DNA of 64,000 nucleotides from Candidatus Ideonella esbjergensis (GCA_016710065.1 JADJLP010000002.1:920738-984737), one strand, 5' to 3'. Positions 41,574 to 51,695 are shown, counted from the stretch's first letter. Numbers and translations are program-made. Notes: a model not told the origin generated them from the sequence alone.

Positions 41574-42509
41574 ATGAGCAAACCATACCCAGCCGTTTCA
41601 TTCCGGGGCGTTGCCAAGACCTTTCACACCGCCAGGGGCGCGCTGCGTGCGCTGGACGGCGTCAGCTTTGACATCCAGCAAGGCGAGTTCTTCGGCCTGC
41701 TGGGGCCCAACGGCGCGGGCAAGACCACGCTGATCAGCATCCTGGCCGGTCTGGCCCGTGCCAGCGAGGGCCGGGTGACGGTGATGGCTCACGAGGTGGT
41801 GAGCGACTATGCCGCCGCGCGCCGCGCGCTGGGCATCGTGCCGCAGGAGCTGGTGTTCGACCCCTTCTTCTCGGTGCGCGAGACCCTGCGCATCCAGAGC
41901 GGCTATTTCGGCGTCAAGCACAACGACGACTGGATCGACGAGTTGCTCAGCGGCCTGGGCCTGGCCGACAAGGCCGGCGCCAACATGCGCCAGCTCTCTG
42001 GCGGCATGAAGCGCCGGGTGCTGGTGGCCCAGGCCCTGGTGCACAAGCCACCGGTGATCGTGCTGGACGAACCCACAGCGGGCGTGGACGTGGAACTGCG
42101 CCAGACGCTGTGGCAGTTCATTGCCAGGCTCAACAAGCAGGGCCACACGGTGCTGCTCACCACCCATTACCTGGAAGAAGCCGAGGCGCTGTGCGGCCGC
42201 ATCGCCATGCTCAAGCAAGGCCGGGTGGTGGCGCTGGACCGCACCGCCAATCTGCTTGCCAATGCGGCGGGCAGCGTGCTGCGCTTCAAGACCGACGACG
42301 CCTTGCCGGCCGACCTGGCCGCCCAGGCGCGCGTGACTGGCCGCATGGCCCAGGTGCCGGCGCGCGATGCCGCCGGTGTGGAGGCCGTGCTGGCACGTCT
42401 GCGCGAGGCAGGCGTGAAGGTGGAAGACCTGGAGATCGGCCGTGCCGACTTGGAGGATGTCTTTCTCGGCATCATGCACGCGGCCAGCAAGGTGGAGGTG
42501 GCTGCATGA
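41574..42509 (+). CDS. ABC-2 transporter ATP-binding protein, YadG-like
   Basis: Encodes 311 residues from ATG 41574 (MSKPYPAVSFRGVAKTFHTA). Walker A GPNGAGKTTLISI near residue 44, signature LSGGMKRRVLVAQAL near 141, Walker B VIVLDEPTAGVD near 161, switch His in LLTTHYLEEAEAL, and a C-terminal extension VEAVLARLREAGVKVEDLEI with ADLEDVFLGIM typical of ABC-2 exporters of the NodI/YadG type. Stop overlaps the permease start (ATGA). Confidence 0.9.
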   Translation: MSKPYPAVSFRGVAKTFHTARGALRALDGVSFDIQQGEFFGLLGPNGAGKTTLISILAGLARASEGRVTVMAHEVVSDYAAARRALGIVPQELVFDPFFSVRETLRIQSGYFGVKHNDDWIDELLSGLGLADKAGANMRQLSGGMKRRVLVAQALVHKPPVIVLDEPTAGVDVELRQTLWQFIARLNKQGHTVLLTTHYLEEAEALCGRIAMLKQGRVVALDRTANLLANAAGSVLRFKTDDALPADLAAQARVTGRMAQVPARDAAGVEAVLARLREAGVKVEDLEIGRADLEDVFLGIMHAASKVEVAA

Positions 42510-43294
42510 ACCCGAACCAAACCACAGCTCACCATGCGCTCGCCGGCACGAGCACCCTGCTCTACAAAGAAGTGCTGCGCTTCTGGAAGGTGAGCTTCCA
42601 GACCGTGGGCGCGCCGGTGCTCACGGCCGTGTTGTACCTGCTGATCTTTGGCCACGTGTTGCAAGACCATGTGAAGGTCTACGACCGCATTGGCTACACC
42701 AGCTTCTTGATTCCTGGCCTGGTGATGATGAGCGTGCTGCAGAACGCGTTTGCCAACAGCTCTTCCAGCCTCATCCAGAGCAAGATCACCGGCAACCTGG
42801 TGTTCCTGCTGGTCTCGCCCTTGTCCCATTGGGCCTGGTACCTGGCCTATGTGGGAGGTTCGGTGGTGCGGGGTGTGGTGGTGGGCCTGGGGGTGCTGTT
42901 GATCACCATCTGGTTCGCACCCATGGGGCTGGCGGCTCCCCTGTGGTCTCTGGTTTTTGCCTTGCTGGGCGCGGCGCTGATGGGCTCGCTGGGCCTGATC
43001 GCCGGCCTGTGGGCCGAGAAGTTTGACCAGATGGCGGCCTTCCAGAACTTCCTGGTCATGCCCATGACCATGCTGGCCGGCGTGTTCTATTCGGTGCATT
43101 CGCTGCCGGCCTTCTGGCAAGCGGCCAGCCACCTGAACCCGTTCTTCTACATGATCGACGGCTTTCGCCACGGCTTCTTTGGCATCAGCGATGTCTCGCC
43201 CTGGACCAGCCTGGCGGTGGTGGCCACCAGCCTGGTGGTGGTGGCGGGCATCACGCTGCAGTTGCTGAAGTCTGGCTACAAGCTGCGGCATTGA
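42506..43294 (+). CDS. ABC-2 transporter permease, YadH-like
   Basis: Encodes 262 residues from ATG 42506 (MNPNQTTAHHALAGTSTLLY). Six helices with the ABC-2 signature FQNFLVMPMTMLAGVFYSVH and HLNPFFYMIDGFRHGFFGIS near the C-terminus. It forms an exporter with the upstream ATPase. The substrate is unknown; its position ahead of ibaG and murA hints at an envelope role, as does linkage of similar genes in other betaproteobacteria. Confidence 0.9.
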   Translation: MNPNQTTAHHALAGTSTLLYKEVLRFWKVSFQTVGAPVLTAVLYLLIFGHVLQDHVKVYDRIGYTSFLIPGLVMMSVLQNAFANSSSSLIQSKITGNLVFLLVSPLSHWAWYLAYVGGSVVRGVVVGLGVLLITIWFAPMGLAAPLWSLVFALLGAALMGSLGLIAGLWAEKFDQMAAFQNFLVMPMTMLAGVFYSVHSLPAFWQAASHLNPFFYMIDGFRHGFFGISDVSPWTSLAVVATSLVVVAGITLQLLKSGYKLRH

Positions 43295-43327
43295 GAGCCG
43301 GGGCGCTTGGGTGGGCGCTTCATCGGC

Positions 43328-43333
43328 GATAAT
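43328..43333 (+). promoter_or_regulatory. candidate -10 element for ibaG-murA-his
   Basis: GATAAT ten bases before the ibaG ATG. It is the only -10-like hexamer in the short gap after the ABC permease. Its distance again implies a very short or absent leader. Confidence 0.35.
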
Positions 43334-43343
43334 TCGGCCCAAC

Positions 43344-43628
43344 ATGGCCAATCCCACCCCCGCCCAGATTCAAGACTACATTGCCGCAGGCCTGAGCTGC
43401 GTGCACCTGGAAGTCGAGGGCGACGGCCAGCACTTCTTTGCCACCATCGTCTCGGCCGAGTTCGATGGCCTCACCCGCATCCGCCGCCACCAGCGTGTCT
43501 ACGCTGCCCTGGGCGAGCGCATGCGCGCCGAGATCCACGCGCTGTCGATGAAGACGCTGACCCCGGCCGAGTGGGCCCAGGCTCCAGTGGCCCTGGCTGC
43601 CTCCAGCGGCGGCGCCCACCACCATTGA
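43344..43628 (+). CDS. ibaG: BolA family protein IbaG
   Basis: Encodes 94 residues from ATG 43344 (MANPTPAQIQDYIAAGLSCV). The BolA fold is visible: HLEVEGDGQHFFATIVSAEF, DGLTRIRRHQRVYAALGERM and EIHALSMKTLTPAEW, with the conserved H in RRHQRVY. IbaG works with glutaredoxins in Fe-S trafficking and acid response. E. coli ibaG also precedes murA, as here. The C-terminus ends HHH. Confidence 0.87.
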   Translation: MANPTPAQIQDYIAAGLSCVHLEVEGDGQHFFATIVSAEFDGLTRIRRHQRVYAALGERMRAEIHALSMKTLTPAEWAQAPVALAASSGGAHHH

Positions 43629-43735
43629 CGCTCACCCCGCAGCCTCTTGCTGCGGGTGACGGCCTGCGTCAGGGTTGCTGACGGGGCCATCGGGTCACCC
43701 GCCGCGCACCCCGACACCGAACCTCCTTATCCATC

Positions 43736-45040
43736 ATGGACAAACTTCTCATTCGCGGCGGCCAACGCCTGAACGGCGAGGTGCTCATCTCGGGTGCCAA
43801 GAACGCGGCCCTGCCGGAGTTGTGCGCCGCCTTGCTGACGGCCGAGCCGGTGACGCTCACCAACGTGCCCAAGCTGCAGGACGTGTCCACCACGCTCAAG
43901 CTGTTGCGCCAGATGGGCGCCAGCGCAGAGCGCAGCGAGCAGCGCGATGACGAAGTGCTCATCAACGCCGGCACTGTCAACACCACCGAAGCCACCTACG
44001 ACCTGGTCAAGACCATGCGCGCCTCCATCCTGGTGATGGGCCCGCTGTTGGCGCGTTTTGGCCACGCCCGCGTCTCGCTGCCCGGCGGCTGCGCCATCGG
44101 CTCGCGCCCGGTGGACCAGCACATCAAGGGCATGCAGGCCATGGGCGCCGAGATTGTGGTCGAGCACGGCTACATCAACGCCGTGGCACCACTGAACGCC
44201 GCTGGTGAGCGCCGCCTGCGTGGTGGTGCCCGCATCACCACCGACATGGTCACTGTCACCGGCACCGAGAACCTGCTGATGGCCGCCGTGCTGGCCGAGG
44301 GCGAGACGGTGCTGGAAAACGCTGCGCAGGAGCCGGAGATCCCCGACCTGGCTGAGATGCTGATCGCCATGGGCGCGCAGATCGAAGGCCACGGCACGCA
44401 CCGTATCCGCGTGCAAGGCGTGAAGGCGCTGCACGCCCCGAGCGTGGGCAAGGCCATTGGCCACTGCATCATCCCCGACCGCATCGAGGCCGGCACCTTC
44501 CTGTGCGCCGTGGCCGCCACCGGTGGCGACGTGACCTTGAAGAGCGCCCGCGCTGACCACCTGGACGCGGTGATCGACAAGCTGCGCGAGGCCGGCGCCA
44601 CCATCACCTCGGGGGCCGACTGGATCCGCGTGCAGGCCAGCGGTCGGCCCAAGGCGGTGAGCTTTCGCACCAGCGAGTACCCGGCCTTTCCCACCGACAT
44701 GCAGGCCCAGTTCATGGCGGTGAACGCAATTGCCGAAGGCACGGCGCGCATCACCGAGACCATCTTCGAGAACCGCTTCATGCATGTGAACGAGATGATC
44801 CGCCTGGGCGCCAACATCACAGTGGACGGCCACCTGGCGGTGGTCACCGGGGTTGAGAAGCTCTCCAGCGCCACCGTGATGGCCACCGACCTGCGGGCCT
44901 CGGCCAGCCTGGTGATCGCCGGCCTGGTGGCCGATGGCGACACCACGGTGGACCGCATCTACCACCTCGACCGCGGCTACGACCGCATGGAAGCCAAGCT
45001 GCGCGGCATCGGCGCCAACATCGAACGGATTTCCAAATGA
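43736..45040 (+). CDS. murA: UDP-N-acetylglucosamine 1-carboxyvinyltransferase MurA
   Basis: Encodes 434 residues and catalyses the first committed step of peptidoglycan synthesis: transfer of enolpyruvate from PEP to UDP-GlcNAc. Starts MDKLLIRGGQRLNGEVLISG. The catalytic cysteine is C119 in LPGGCAIGSRPVDQHIKG, so the enzyme is of the fosfomycin-sensitive Cys type. Other family features: GAKNAALPEL near residue 22 and EYPAFPTDMQAQFMAVNAIA near 315. Four-base overlap with hisG, a link common in betaproteobacteria. Confidence 0.97.
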   Translation: MDKLLIRGGQRLNGEVLISGAKNAALPELCAALLTAEPVTLTNVPKLQDVSTTLKLLRQMGASAERSEQRDDEVLINAGTVNTTEATYDLVKTMRASILVMGPLLARFGHARVSLPGGCAIGSRPVDQHIKGMQAMGAEIVVEHGYINAVAPLNAAGERRLRGGARITTDMVTVTGTENLLMAAVLAEGETVLENAAQEPEIPDLAEMLIAMGAQIEGHGTHRIRVQGVKALHAPSVGKAIGHCIIPDRIEAGTFLCAVAATGGDVTLKSARADHLDAVIDKLREAGATITSGADWIRVQASGRPKAVSFRTSEYPAFPTDMQAQFMAVNAIAEGTARITETIFENRFMHVNEMIRLGANITVDGHLAVVTGVEKLSSATVMATDLRASASLVIAGLVADGDTTVDRIYHLDRGYDRMEAKLRGIGANIERISK

Positions 45041-45675
45041 TTACCTTGGCGCTCTCCAAAGGCCGCATCTTTGAAGAAACCCTGCCGCTGCTGAAGGTCG
45101 CCGGGATCGAGGTGGGCGAAGACCCCGAGAAGACCCGCAAGCTCATCCTGCCCACCAACCGTGCCGATGTGCAGGTGGTGCTGGTGCGCGCCACCGACGT
45201 GCCCACCTACGTGCAGTACGGCGGCGCCGACCTGGGCGTGGCCGGCAAGGACGTGCTGCTGGAGCACGGCGGCGAGGGCCTGTACCAGCCGCTGGACCTG
45301 AACATCGCCAAGTGCCGCATGAGCGTGGCAGTGCGCGACGACTACGACTACGCCGCCCAGGTCAAGCAGGGCACGCGCATCCGCGTGGCCACCAAGTACA
45401 CGACGGTGGCGCGCCAACACTTTGCCGACAAGGGCGTGCACGTGGACCTGATCAAGCTCTACGGCTCGATGGAACTGGCACCGCTCACCGGACTGGCCGA
45501 CGCCATCGTCGACCTGGTCTCTACCGGCAAGACCCTGGTGGCCAACCACCTGGTCGAGGTGGAGCACATCATGGAAATCTCCTCGCGCCTGGTGGTGAAC
45601 CAGGCCGCGCTGAAGTTGAAGCGCGACAAGCTGCGCCCCCTGATCGACGCCATCGCGTCCGCCATCCAGCCCTGA
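45037..45675 (+). CDS. hisG: ATP phosphoribosyltransferase HisG, short form
   Basis: Encodes 212 residues. First step of histidine synthesis. Contains LALSKGRIFEETLPLL, DLGVAGKDVLLEHG and the PRPP-binding DAIVDLVSTGKTLVANHL near residue 150. It lacks the C-terminal regulatory domain of long HisG, so it needs HisZ for activity and feedback control; hisZ is not in this window. Overlaps murA by four bases. Confidence 0.96.
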   Translation: MITLALSKGRIFEETLPLLKVAGIEVGEDPEKTRKLILPTNRADVQVVLVRATDVPTYVQYGGADLGVAGKDVLLEHGGEGLYQPLDLNIAKCRMSVAVRDDYDYAAQVKQGTRIRVATKYTTVARQHFADKGVHVDLIKLYGSMELAPLTGLADAIVDLVSTGKTLVANHLVEVEHIMEISSRLVVNQAALKLKRDKLRPLIDAIASAIQP

Positions 45676-45680
45676 ACGCC

Positions 45681-46997
45681 ATGCCCGCCCTGAACCTGCG
45701 CCAGTTCGACACCGCATCCGCCGATTTCGCCGAACAGTTCCAGCGCCTGCGCCACTGGTCTGCCGAGACCGACCATGCGATCGAGGAGCGGGTGGCGGCG
45801 ATCGTGGCCGACGTGCAGGTGCGCGGCGATGCGGCGGTGCTGGAATACACCGCGCGATTTGACGGCGTGCAGGCTCAGTCGGTGGCTGCGCTGGAGCTCA
45901 CGCGTGTCGAGCTGAAGGCCGCGTTCGAGGCCATCACTCCGGCCCAGCGCGATGCGCTGCAGGCCGCCGCCAGCCGGGTGCGCAGCTACCACGAGCGCCA
46001 GCTGCAGGCCAGCGGCCAGAGCTGGACCTACCGCGACGACGACGGCACGCTGCTGGGCCAGAAGGTGACGCCGCTGGACCGCGTGGGCATCTACGTGCCC
46101 GGCGGCAAGGCCTCGTACCCGTCGTCGGTGCTGATGAGCGCCATCCCGGCCCATGTGGCCGGCGTGGGCGAGATCATCATGGTCGTTCCTACACCCCAAG
46201 GCGTGAAGAACGACCTGGTGCTGGCCGCAGCCTACGTGGCCGGCGTGACCCGCGCCTTCACCGTCGGCGGCGCCCAGGCCGTGGCCGCGCTGGCCTACGG
46301 CACGGCCTCCATTCCTGGCGTGGACAAGATCACCGGCCCGGGCAATGCCTACGTGGCCAGCGCCAAGCGGCGCGTCTTCGGCCAGGTGGGCATCGACATG
46401 ATCGCCGGCCCCAGCGAAATCCTGGTGCTGGCCGACGGCACGACTCCGCCAGACTGGGTGGCCATGGATTTGTTCAGCCAGGCCGAACACGACGAGCTGG
46501 CGCAGAGCATCCTGCTCAGCCCCGACGCCGGCTACATCGCGAAAGTGCGTGAAGCGATCGAGCGCCTGCTGCCCAGGATGCCGCGCGAGAAGGTCATCCG
46601 CGCCAGCCTGGAAGGCCGCGGCGCCCTCATCGTCACCCGCTCGATGGAAGAGGCCTGCGAGATCAGCAACCGCATCGCGCCCGAGCACCTGGAGGTGTCC
46701 AGTGCCGAGCCGCACCGCTGGGAGCCGCTGCTCAAGCACGCCGGCGCCATCTTCCTCGGTGCCTACACCAGCGAGAGCCTGGGCGACTACTGCGCCGGCC
46801 CCAACCACGTGCTGCCCACCTCGGGCACGGCGCGCTTCTCATCGCCGCTGGGCACCTACGACTTTCAAAAGCGCAGCAGCCTGATCGAAGTGAGCGAAGC
46901 TGGTGCGCAGACGCTGGGCATCATCGCCGCCGAACTGGCCTATGGCGAAGGCCTGCAAGGCCATGCGATGGCCGCCGAGATGCGCCTGAAACGTTGA
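45681..46997 (+). CDS. hisD: histidinol dehydrogenase HisD
   Basis: Encodes 438 residues from ATG 45681 (MPALNLRQFDTASADFAEQF). Zinc and catalytic residues: DLFSQAEHDELAQSILLSP (Q and H zinc ligands near residue 268) and SNRIAPEHLEVSS (catalytic Glu-His near 334), plus GPGNAYVASAKRRVFGQVGI near 218. It oxidises histidinol to histidine in the last two steps. Five bases after hisG. Confidence 0.97.
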   Translation: MPALNLRQFDTASADFAEQFQRLRHWSAETDHAIEERVAAIVADVQVRGDAAVLEYTARFDGVQAQSVAALELTRVELKAAFEAITPAQRDALQAAASRVRSYHERQLQASGQSWTYRDDDGTLLGQKVTPLDRVGIYVPGGKASYPSSVLMSAIPAHVAGVGEIIMVVPTPQGVKNDLVLAAAYVAGVTRAFTVGGAQAVAALAYGTASIPGVDKITGPGNAYVASAKRRVFGQVGIDMIAGPSEILVLADGTTPPDWVAMDLFSQAEHDELAQSILLSPDAGYIAKVREAIERLLPRMPREKVIRASLEGRGALIVTRSMEEACEISNRIAPEHLEVSSAEPHRWEPLLKHAGAIFLGAYTSESLGDYCAGPNHVLPTSGTARFSSPLGTYDFQKRSSLIEVSEAGAQTLGIIAAELAYGEGLQGHAMAAEMRLKR

Positions 46998-47030
46998 ACA
47001 TCGTCCGCCCCTGAATTCGGAACCCTCGCC

Positions 47031-48122
47031 ATGACCACGCTGGACCAACGCATGACCCGCTACCTCCGCGCCGACGTGCAAGGCATGCATGGTTACGCCG
47101 TGCAGCCGAGTGCCGGCATGGTCAAGGTGGACACGATGGAGAACCCCTTCCAACTGCCAGCCGAGCTGCGCCGCCAACTGGGTGAGCGCCTGGCCGAGGT
47201 GGCGCTGAACCGCTACCCGGCCGAGCGCGGCGAGGTGCTGCGCGCCGAACTGGCCAAGCACGCACAGATGCCCGAGGGTTGCGACATCATGCTGGGCAAT
47301 GGCTCGGACGAACTGATCAGCCTGCTCACGCTGGCTGCCGACGTGTCCGGCAATGTGGTGCTGGCGCCGCTGCCCGGCTTCGTGATGTACGAGATGAGCG
47401 CCAAGCTGCAAGGCCTGAAGTTCATCGGCGTGCCCACCACGGCAGACTTCCAGCTCGACGGCCCGGCGATGCTGACGGCCATCCGGGAACATCAGCCAGC
47501 CATAGTCTGGTTGGCCTACCCCAACAACCCGACGGCCAGCCTTTGGGACGACGGCGTGATCGATGCCATCATTGAAGCCGCCCCCGGCCTGGTGGTGATG
47601 GACGAGGCCTACCAGCCCTTCGCTTCGCGCGATTCATTGGCGCGTCTCAAGCGCCACGAGCATGTGCTGATCATGCGCACGATGAGCAAGTTCGGCCTGG
47701 CGGGGGTGCGCATCGGCTACCTGATGGGCCGCCAGAAGTTGATTGCCGAGATCGACAAGCTCCGCCCGCCGTTCAACATCAGCGTACTCAATTGCGAGGC
47801 CGCCCTGTTCGCACTGGAGCACACCGACGAGTATGCCCGCCAGGCCGAGGTGATTCGCGCCGAGCGCAGCCGCATCTTTGCCGCGCTGCAGGCCCTGCCG
47901 GGCGTCACGCCCTTCCCCAGCGAGGCCAACATGATCCTGGCCCGCGTGCCCGACGCCGCCGCCATCTTTGCCGGCATGAAGGCGCGCCAGGTGCTGATCA
48001 AGAACGTCTCGGGCCTGCACCCGCTGCTGGCCCATTGCCTGCGCATCACCGTGGGCACGCCCGAGGAAAATACCCAGATGCTGGCGGCGTTCACGGCCGC
48101 CTTGAAGGACCTCACCGCATGA
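47031..48122 (+). CDS. hisC: histidinol-phosphate aminotransferase HisC
   Basis: Encodes 363 residues of PLP fold-type I. The PLP lysine lies in IMRTMSKFGLAGVRIGYLMG near residue 226, with NPNNPT-like YPNNPTASLW near 160 and VVMDEAYQPF near 190. The N-terminus LRADVQGMHGYAVQPSAGMV is typical of the betaproteobacterial family. It transaminates imidazole-acetol phosphate. Four-base overlap with hisB; 33 bases after hisD. Confidence 0.96.
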   Translation: MTTLDQRMTRYLRADVQGMHGYAVQPSAGMVKVDTMENPFQLPAELRRQLGERLAEVALNRYPAERGEVLRAELAKHAQMPEGCDIMLGNGSDELISLLTLAADVSGNVVLAPLPGFVMYEMSAKLQGLKFIGVPTTADFQLDGPAMLTAIREHQPAIVWLAYPNNPTASLWDDGVIDAIIEAAPGLVVMDEAYQPFASRDSLARLKRHEHVLIMRTMSKFGLAGVRIGYLMGRQKLIAEIDKLRPPFNISVLNCEAALFALEHTDEYARQAEVIRAERSRIFAALQALPGVTPFPSEANMILARVPDAAAIFAGMKARQVLIKNVSGLHPLLAHCLRITVGTPEENTQMLAAFTAALKDLTA

Positions 48123-48715
48123 GCACCGACCGCATTGCTGAAGTTCAGCGCAACACCAACGAAACCAAGATCCGCGTGCGCGTCAACCTGGACGGCACGG
48201 GCCAGTCCAAACTGGCCACCGGCATCGGCTTCTTCGACCACATGCTCGACCAGATCGCCCGCCACGGCCTGATCGACCTGGAGATCGAGGCTCTGGGCGA
48301 CCTGCACATTGACGGCCACCACACGGTGGAGGACGTGGGCATCACGCTGGGCCAGGCGGTGGCGCAGGCCGTGGGTAGCAAGGCCGGCATCACCCGCTAC
48401 GGCCACAGCTATGTGCCGTTGGACGAAGCCTTGTCGCGCGTGGTGGTGGACTTCTCAGGCCGTCCCGGCCTGGCGATGGACGTGGACTTCAAGGCCGGCA
48501 TGGTGGGCGGGTTCGACACCCAGCTGGCCTTCGAGTTCTTCCAGGGCTTCGTGAACCACGCGCTGGTGAGCCTGCACATCGACAATCTCAAGGGCCACAA
48601 CGCCCACCACCAGTGCGAGACCATCTTCAAGGCTTTCGGTCGGGCCATCCGCATGGCACTGACGCCCGATCCGCGCTCGGCGGGTGTGATTCCCTCGACC
48701 AAGGGGACGCTCTAA
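48119..48715 (+). CDS. hisB: imidazoleglycerol-phosphate dehydratase HisB, monofunctional
   Basis: Encodes 198 residues from ATG 48119 (MSTDRIAEVQRNTNETKIRV). Metal-binding motifs FFDHMLDQIARHGL near residue 38, DGHHTVEDVGITLG near 65 and NAHHQCETIFKAFGRAIRMA near 165. Monofunctional: there is no HAD phosphatase domain, so histidinol phosphatase must come from elsewhere. Abuts hisH. Confidence 0.97.
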   Translation: MSTDRIAEVQRNTNETKIRVRVNLDGTGQSKLATGIGFFDHMLDQIARHGLIDLEIEALGDLHIDGHHTVEDVGITLGQAVAQAVGSKAGITRYGHSYVPLDEALSRVVVDFSGRPGLAMDVDFKAGMVGGFDTQLAFEFFQGFVNHALVSLHIDNLKGHNAHHQCETIFKAFGRAIRMALTPDPRSAGVIPSTKGTL

Positions 48716-49375
48716 ATGGCTCGCACCGTTGCGGTCGTCGATTACGGCATGGGCAACCTGCGCTCGGTGTCGCAGGCGGTGATGCACGTGGCGGCGGGCG
48801 AGGGCGTGGACGTGATCGTCACCTCGCGCCCAGACGAAGTGCGTGCCGCCGAGCGCATCGTGCTGCCCGGCCAGGGGGCCATGCGCGACTGCATGCGCGA
48901 GTTGGCCGATTCGGGCCTGCGCGACGCGGTGCTGGAAGCGGCCGCCACCAAGCCGCTGATGGGCGTGTGCGTGGGCATGCAGATGCTGCTGGACCATTCC
49001 GAGGAACAGGACACGCCCGGCCTGGGCCTGGTCCCGGGACGGGTCAAGCGCTTCCAGCTGGCAGGTCGCATCCAGCCCGATGGCAGCCGCTACAAGGTGC
49101 CGCAGATGGGCTGGAACCTGGTCAGCCAGACGGCGCACCAGGGCCGCGTGCACCCGATCTGGGCGGGCGTGCCCGATGGTGCGTACTTCTATTTCGTGCA
49201 CAGCTACTACACCGCGCCGTCCGACCCGCGCCACACGGCGGGCGAAGCCGACTACGGCGAGCGCTTTACCTGCGCCGTCGCACGGGATAATATTTTCGCC
49301 ACCCAGTTCCACCCGGAGAAAAGCGCCGCCCACGGTCTGGCCCTGTACCGCAACTTCCTGCACTGGAAGCCCTGA
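48716..49375 (+). CDS. hisH: imidazole glycerol phosphate synthase glutaminase subunit HisH
   Basis: Encodes 219 residues. Class I glutaminase: nucleophile Cys in PLMGVCVGMQMLLDHSEE near residue 83, and catalytic His-Glu in TQFHPEKSAAHG near 196. N-terminus VVDYGMGNLRSVSQAV is typical. Supplies ammonia to HisF. It is followed by a 92-base gap before hisA, the longest inside the his run; no promoter-like element stands out there. Confidence 0.97.
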   Translation: MARTVAVVDYGMGNLRSVSQAVMHVAAGEGVDVIVTSRPDEVRAAERIVLPGQGAMRDCMRELADSGLRDAVLEAAATKPLMGVCVGMQMLLDHSEEQDTPGLGLVPGRVKRFQLAGRIQPDGSRYKVPQMGWNLVSQTAHQGRVHPIWAGVPDGAYFYFVHSYYTAPSDPRHTAGEADYGERFTCAVARDNIFATQFHPEKSAAHGLALYRNFLHWKP

Positions 49376-49467
49376 TCCGCCAACACACCGTCCCCGCGCA
49401 CTCCCACCCATTCACCGCACCAGCCCCGCGCTGCTGCTCCACTTTCCCCACTCGCGCTCCACCAGCC

Positions 49468-50211
49468 ATGCTGCTGATCCCTGCGATTGACCTGAAAGAC
49501 GGTCAATGTGTACGCCTTGAACAGGGCGACATGAATGTCTCCACCACCTTCGGCCTCGACCCCGCCGCCATGGCGCGGCGCTGGCTGGACGCGGGGGCCC
49601 GGCGACTGCACCTGGTGGACCTGAACGGCGCCTTCGCCGGCAAGCCCATCAACGAGGGCGCCATCAAGGCCATCCTGCGCGAAGTGGGCGACGAGATTCC
49701 CGTGCAACTGGGCGGCGGCATCCGCGACCTCGACACCATCGAGCGCTACCTCGATGATGGCATCAGCTACGTCATCATCGGCACGGCTGCGGTGAAGAAC
49801 CCCGGCTTCCTGCGCGATGCCTGCACGGCGTTCGGCGGCCACATCATCGTGGGCCTCGATGCCAAGGACGGCAAGGTGGCCACCGACGGCTGGAGCAAGC
49901 TTACCGGCCACGAAGTGATCGACCTGGCCAAGAAGTTCGAGGACTACGGTGTGGAAGGTGTGATCTACACCGACATCGGGCGCGACGGCATGCTCAGCGG
50001 CATCAACATCGAAGCCACCGTCAAGCTGGCCCAGGCGCTGACCATGCCGGTGTACGCCTCGGGCGGTTTGTCGAACATCGCCGACATAGAAGCCCTGTGC
50101 GCCGTGGAGCACGAAGGCATCGATGGCGTTATCTGTGGCCGCTCCATCTACACCGGCGCGCTGGATTTCGCCGCTGGCCAGGCGCGTGCAGACGAGCTTA
50201 ACGGCGACTGA
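49468..50211 (+). CDS. hisA: ProFAR isomerase HisA
   Basis: Encodes 247 residues, a TIM barrel. Start MLLIPAIDLKDGQCVRLEQG with the catalytic Asp in AIDLKDG; the second Asp is in YTDIGRDGMLSGINIEATVK near residue 170; phosphate loops QLGGGIRD and ASGGLSNIAD. It isomerises the aminoaldose ProFAR to PRFAR. Confidence 0.97.
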   Translation: MLLIPAIDLKDGQCVRLEQGDMNVSTTFGLDPAAMARRWLDAGARRLHLVDLNGAFAGKPINEGAIKAILREVGDEIPVQLGGGIRDLDTIERYLDDGISYVIIGTAAVKNPGFLRDACTAFGGHIIVGLDAKDGKVATDGWSKLTGHEVIDLAKKFEDYGVEGVIYTDIGRDGMLSGINIEATVKLAQALTMPVYASGGLSNIADIEALCAVEHEGIDGVICGRSIYTGALDFAAGQARADELNGD

Positions 50212-50248
50212 TTTTTCTTTTTGGAGCCTGCGTCAGCGGGACACACGC

Positions 50249-51055
<807 letters not shown>

Positions 51056-51085
51056 GCTGCGGGCCGAGCGCAGGGCCGCTCCCAA

Positions 51086-51119
51086 GCCGGCCCGCCATCC
51101 CCTCGGGGGATCGGCCGGC
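51086..51119 (+). terminator. strong hairpin after hisF
   Basis: Outer stem GCCGGCC (51086-51092) / GGCCGGC (51113-51119) encloses an inner stem ATCCCC / GGGGAT. No T-run follows, so it may act as a factor-assisted end, an RNA stabiliser or a dispersed hairpin repeat. It sits in the only spacer between the his genes and rsmD. Confidence 0.4.
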
Positions 51120-51143
51120 AAACTCGCCGGACGAGGGGCTGGC

Positions 51144-51695
51144 ATGAAACACGAGGTGCGCATCATCGGTGGCCTGTGGCGGCGCAGTTTGCTGCCCGTG
51201 GCCGACCGGCCAGGGCTGCGCCCCACACCTGACCGCGTGCGCGAGACCCTGTTCAACTGGCTCGGCCAGGATTTGAATGGCTGGCGCGTGCTGGATGCCT
51301 TTGCGGGCTCGGGTGCGCTGGGTTTCGAGGCCGCCTCGCGCGGCGCCACCGAAGTGACCTTGCTGGAGCGCGAGCCCGACCTGGTCAAGCTGCTGGCCAC
51401 CTCGCGCGACCGGCTGAAGGCCGAGATGCTGCGCATCCTGCGTGCCGACGCCCTGGTTTGGATGGGCACCGCACCTGCGGCCTCGTTCGAGTTGATCCTG
51501 CTCGACCCGCCGTTCGATGCCGGCCTGCACGCCCCGGCCCTGTTGGCCGCCACGCGGCTGCTGGTGCCGGGCGGCATGGCCTATGTGGAAGCGGCCGAGC
51601 CGCCGCCTACCGAGCCGCCCGCCGGCCTGAGCCTGCACCGCCATACCCGTGCCGGCATGGTGCACGCCAGCCTGTGGCGCAAGGCTGAAGACTAA
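51144..51695 (+). CDS. rsmD: 16S rRNA (guanine966-N2)-methyltransferase RsmD
   Basis: Encodes 183 residues from ATG 51144 (MKHEVRIIGGLWRRSLLPVA). Motifs: LRPTPDRVRETLFNWLG near residue 25, SAM motif VLDAFAGSGALGFEAASRGA near 50 and the catalytic LILLDPPFDAG (DPPF) near 118. It methylates G966 of 16S rRNA. Next to coaD, as in many bacteria. Confidence 0.94.
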   Translation: MKHEVRIIGGLWRRSLLPVADRPGLRPTPDRVRETLFNWLGQDLNGWRVLDAFAGSGALGFEAASRGATEVTLLEREPDLVKLLATSRDRLKAEMLRILRADALVWMGTAPAASFELILLDPPFDAGLHAPALLAATRLLVPGGMAYVEAAEPPPTEPPAGLSLHRHTRAGMVHASLWRKAED

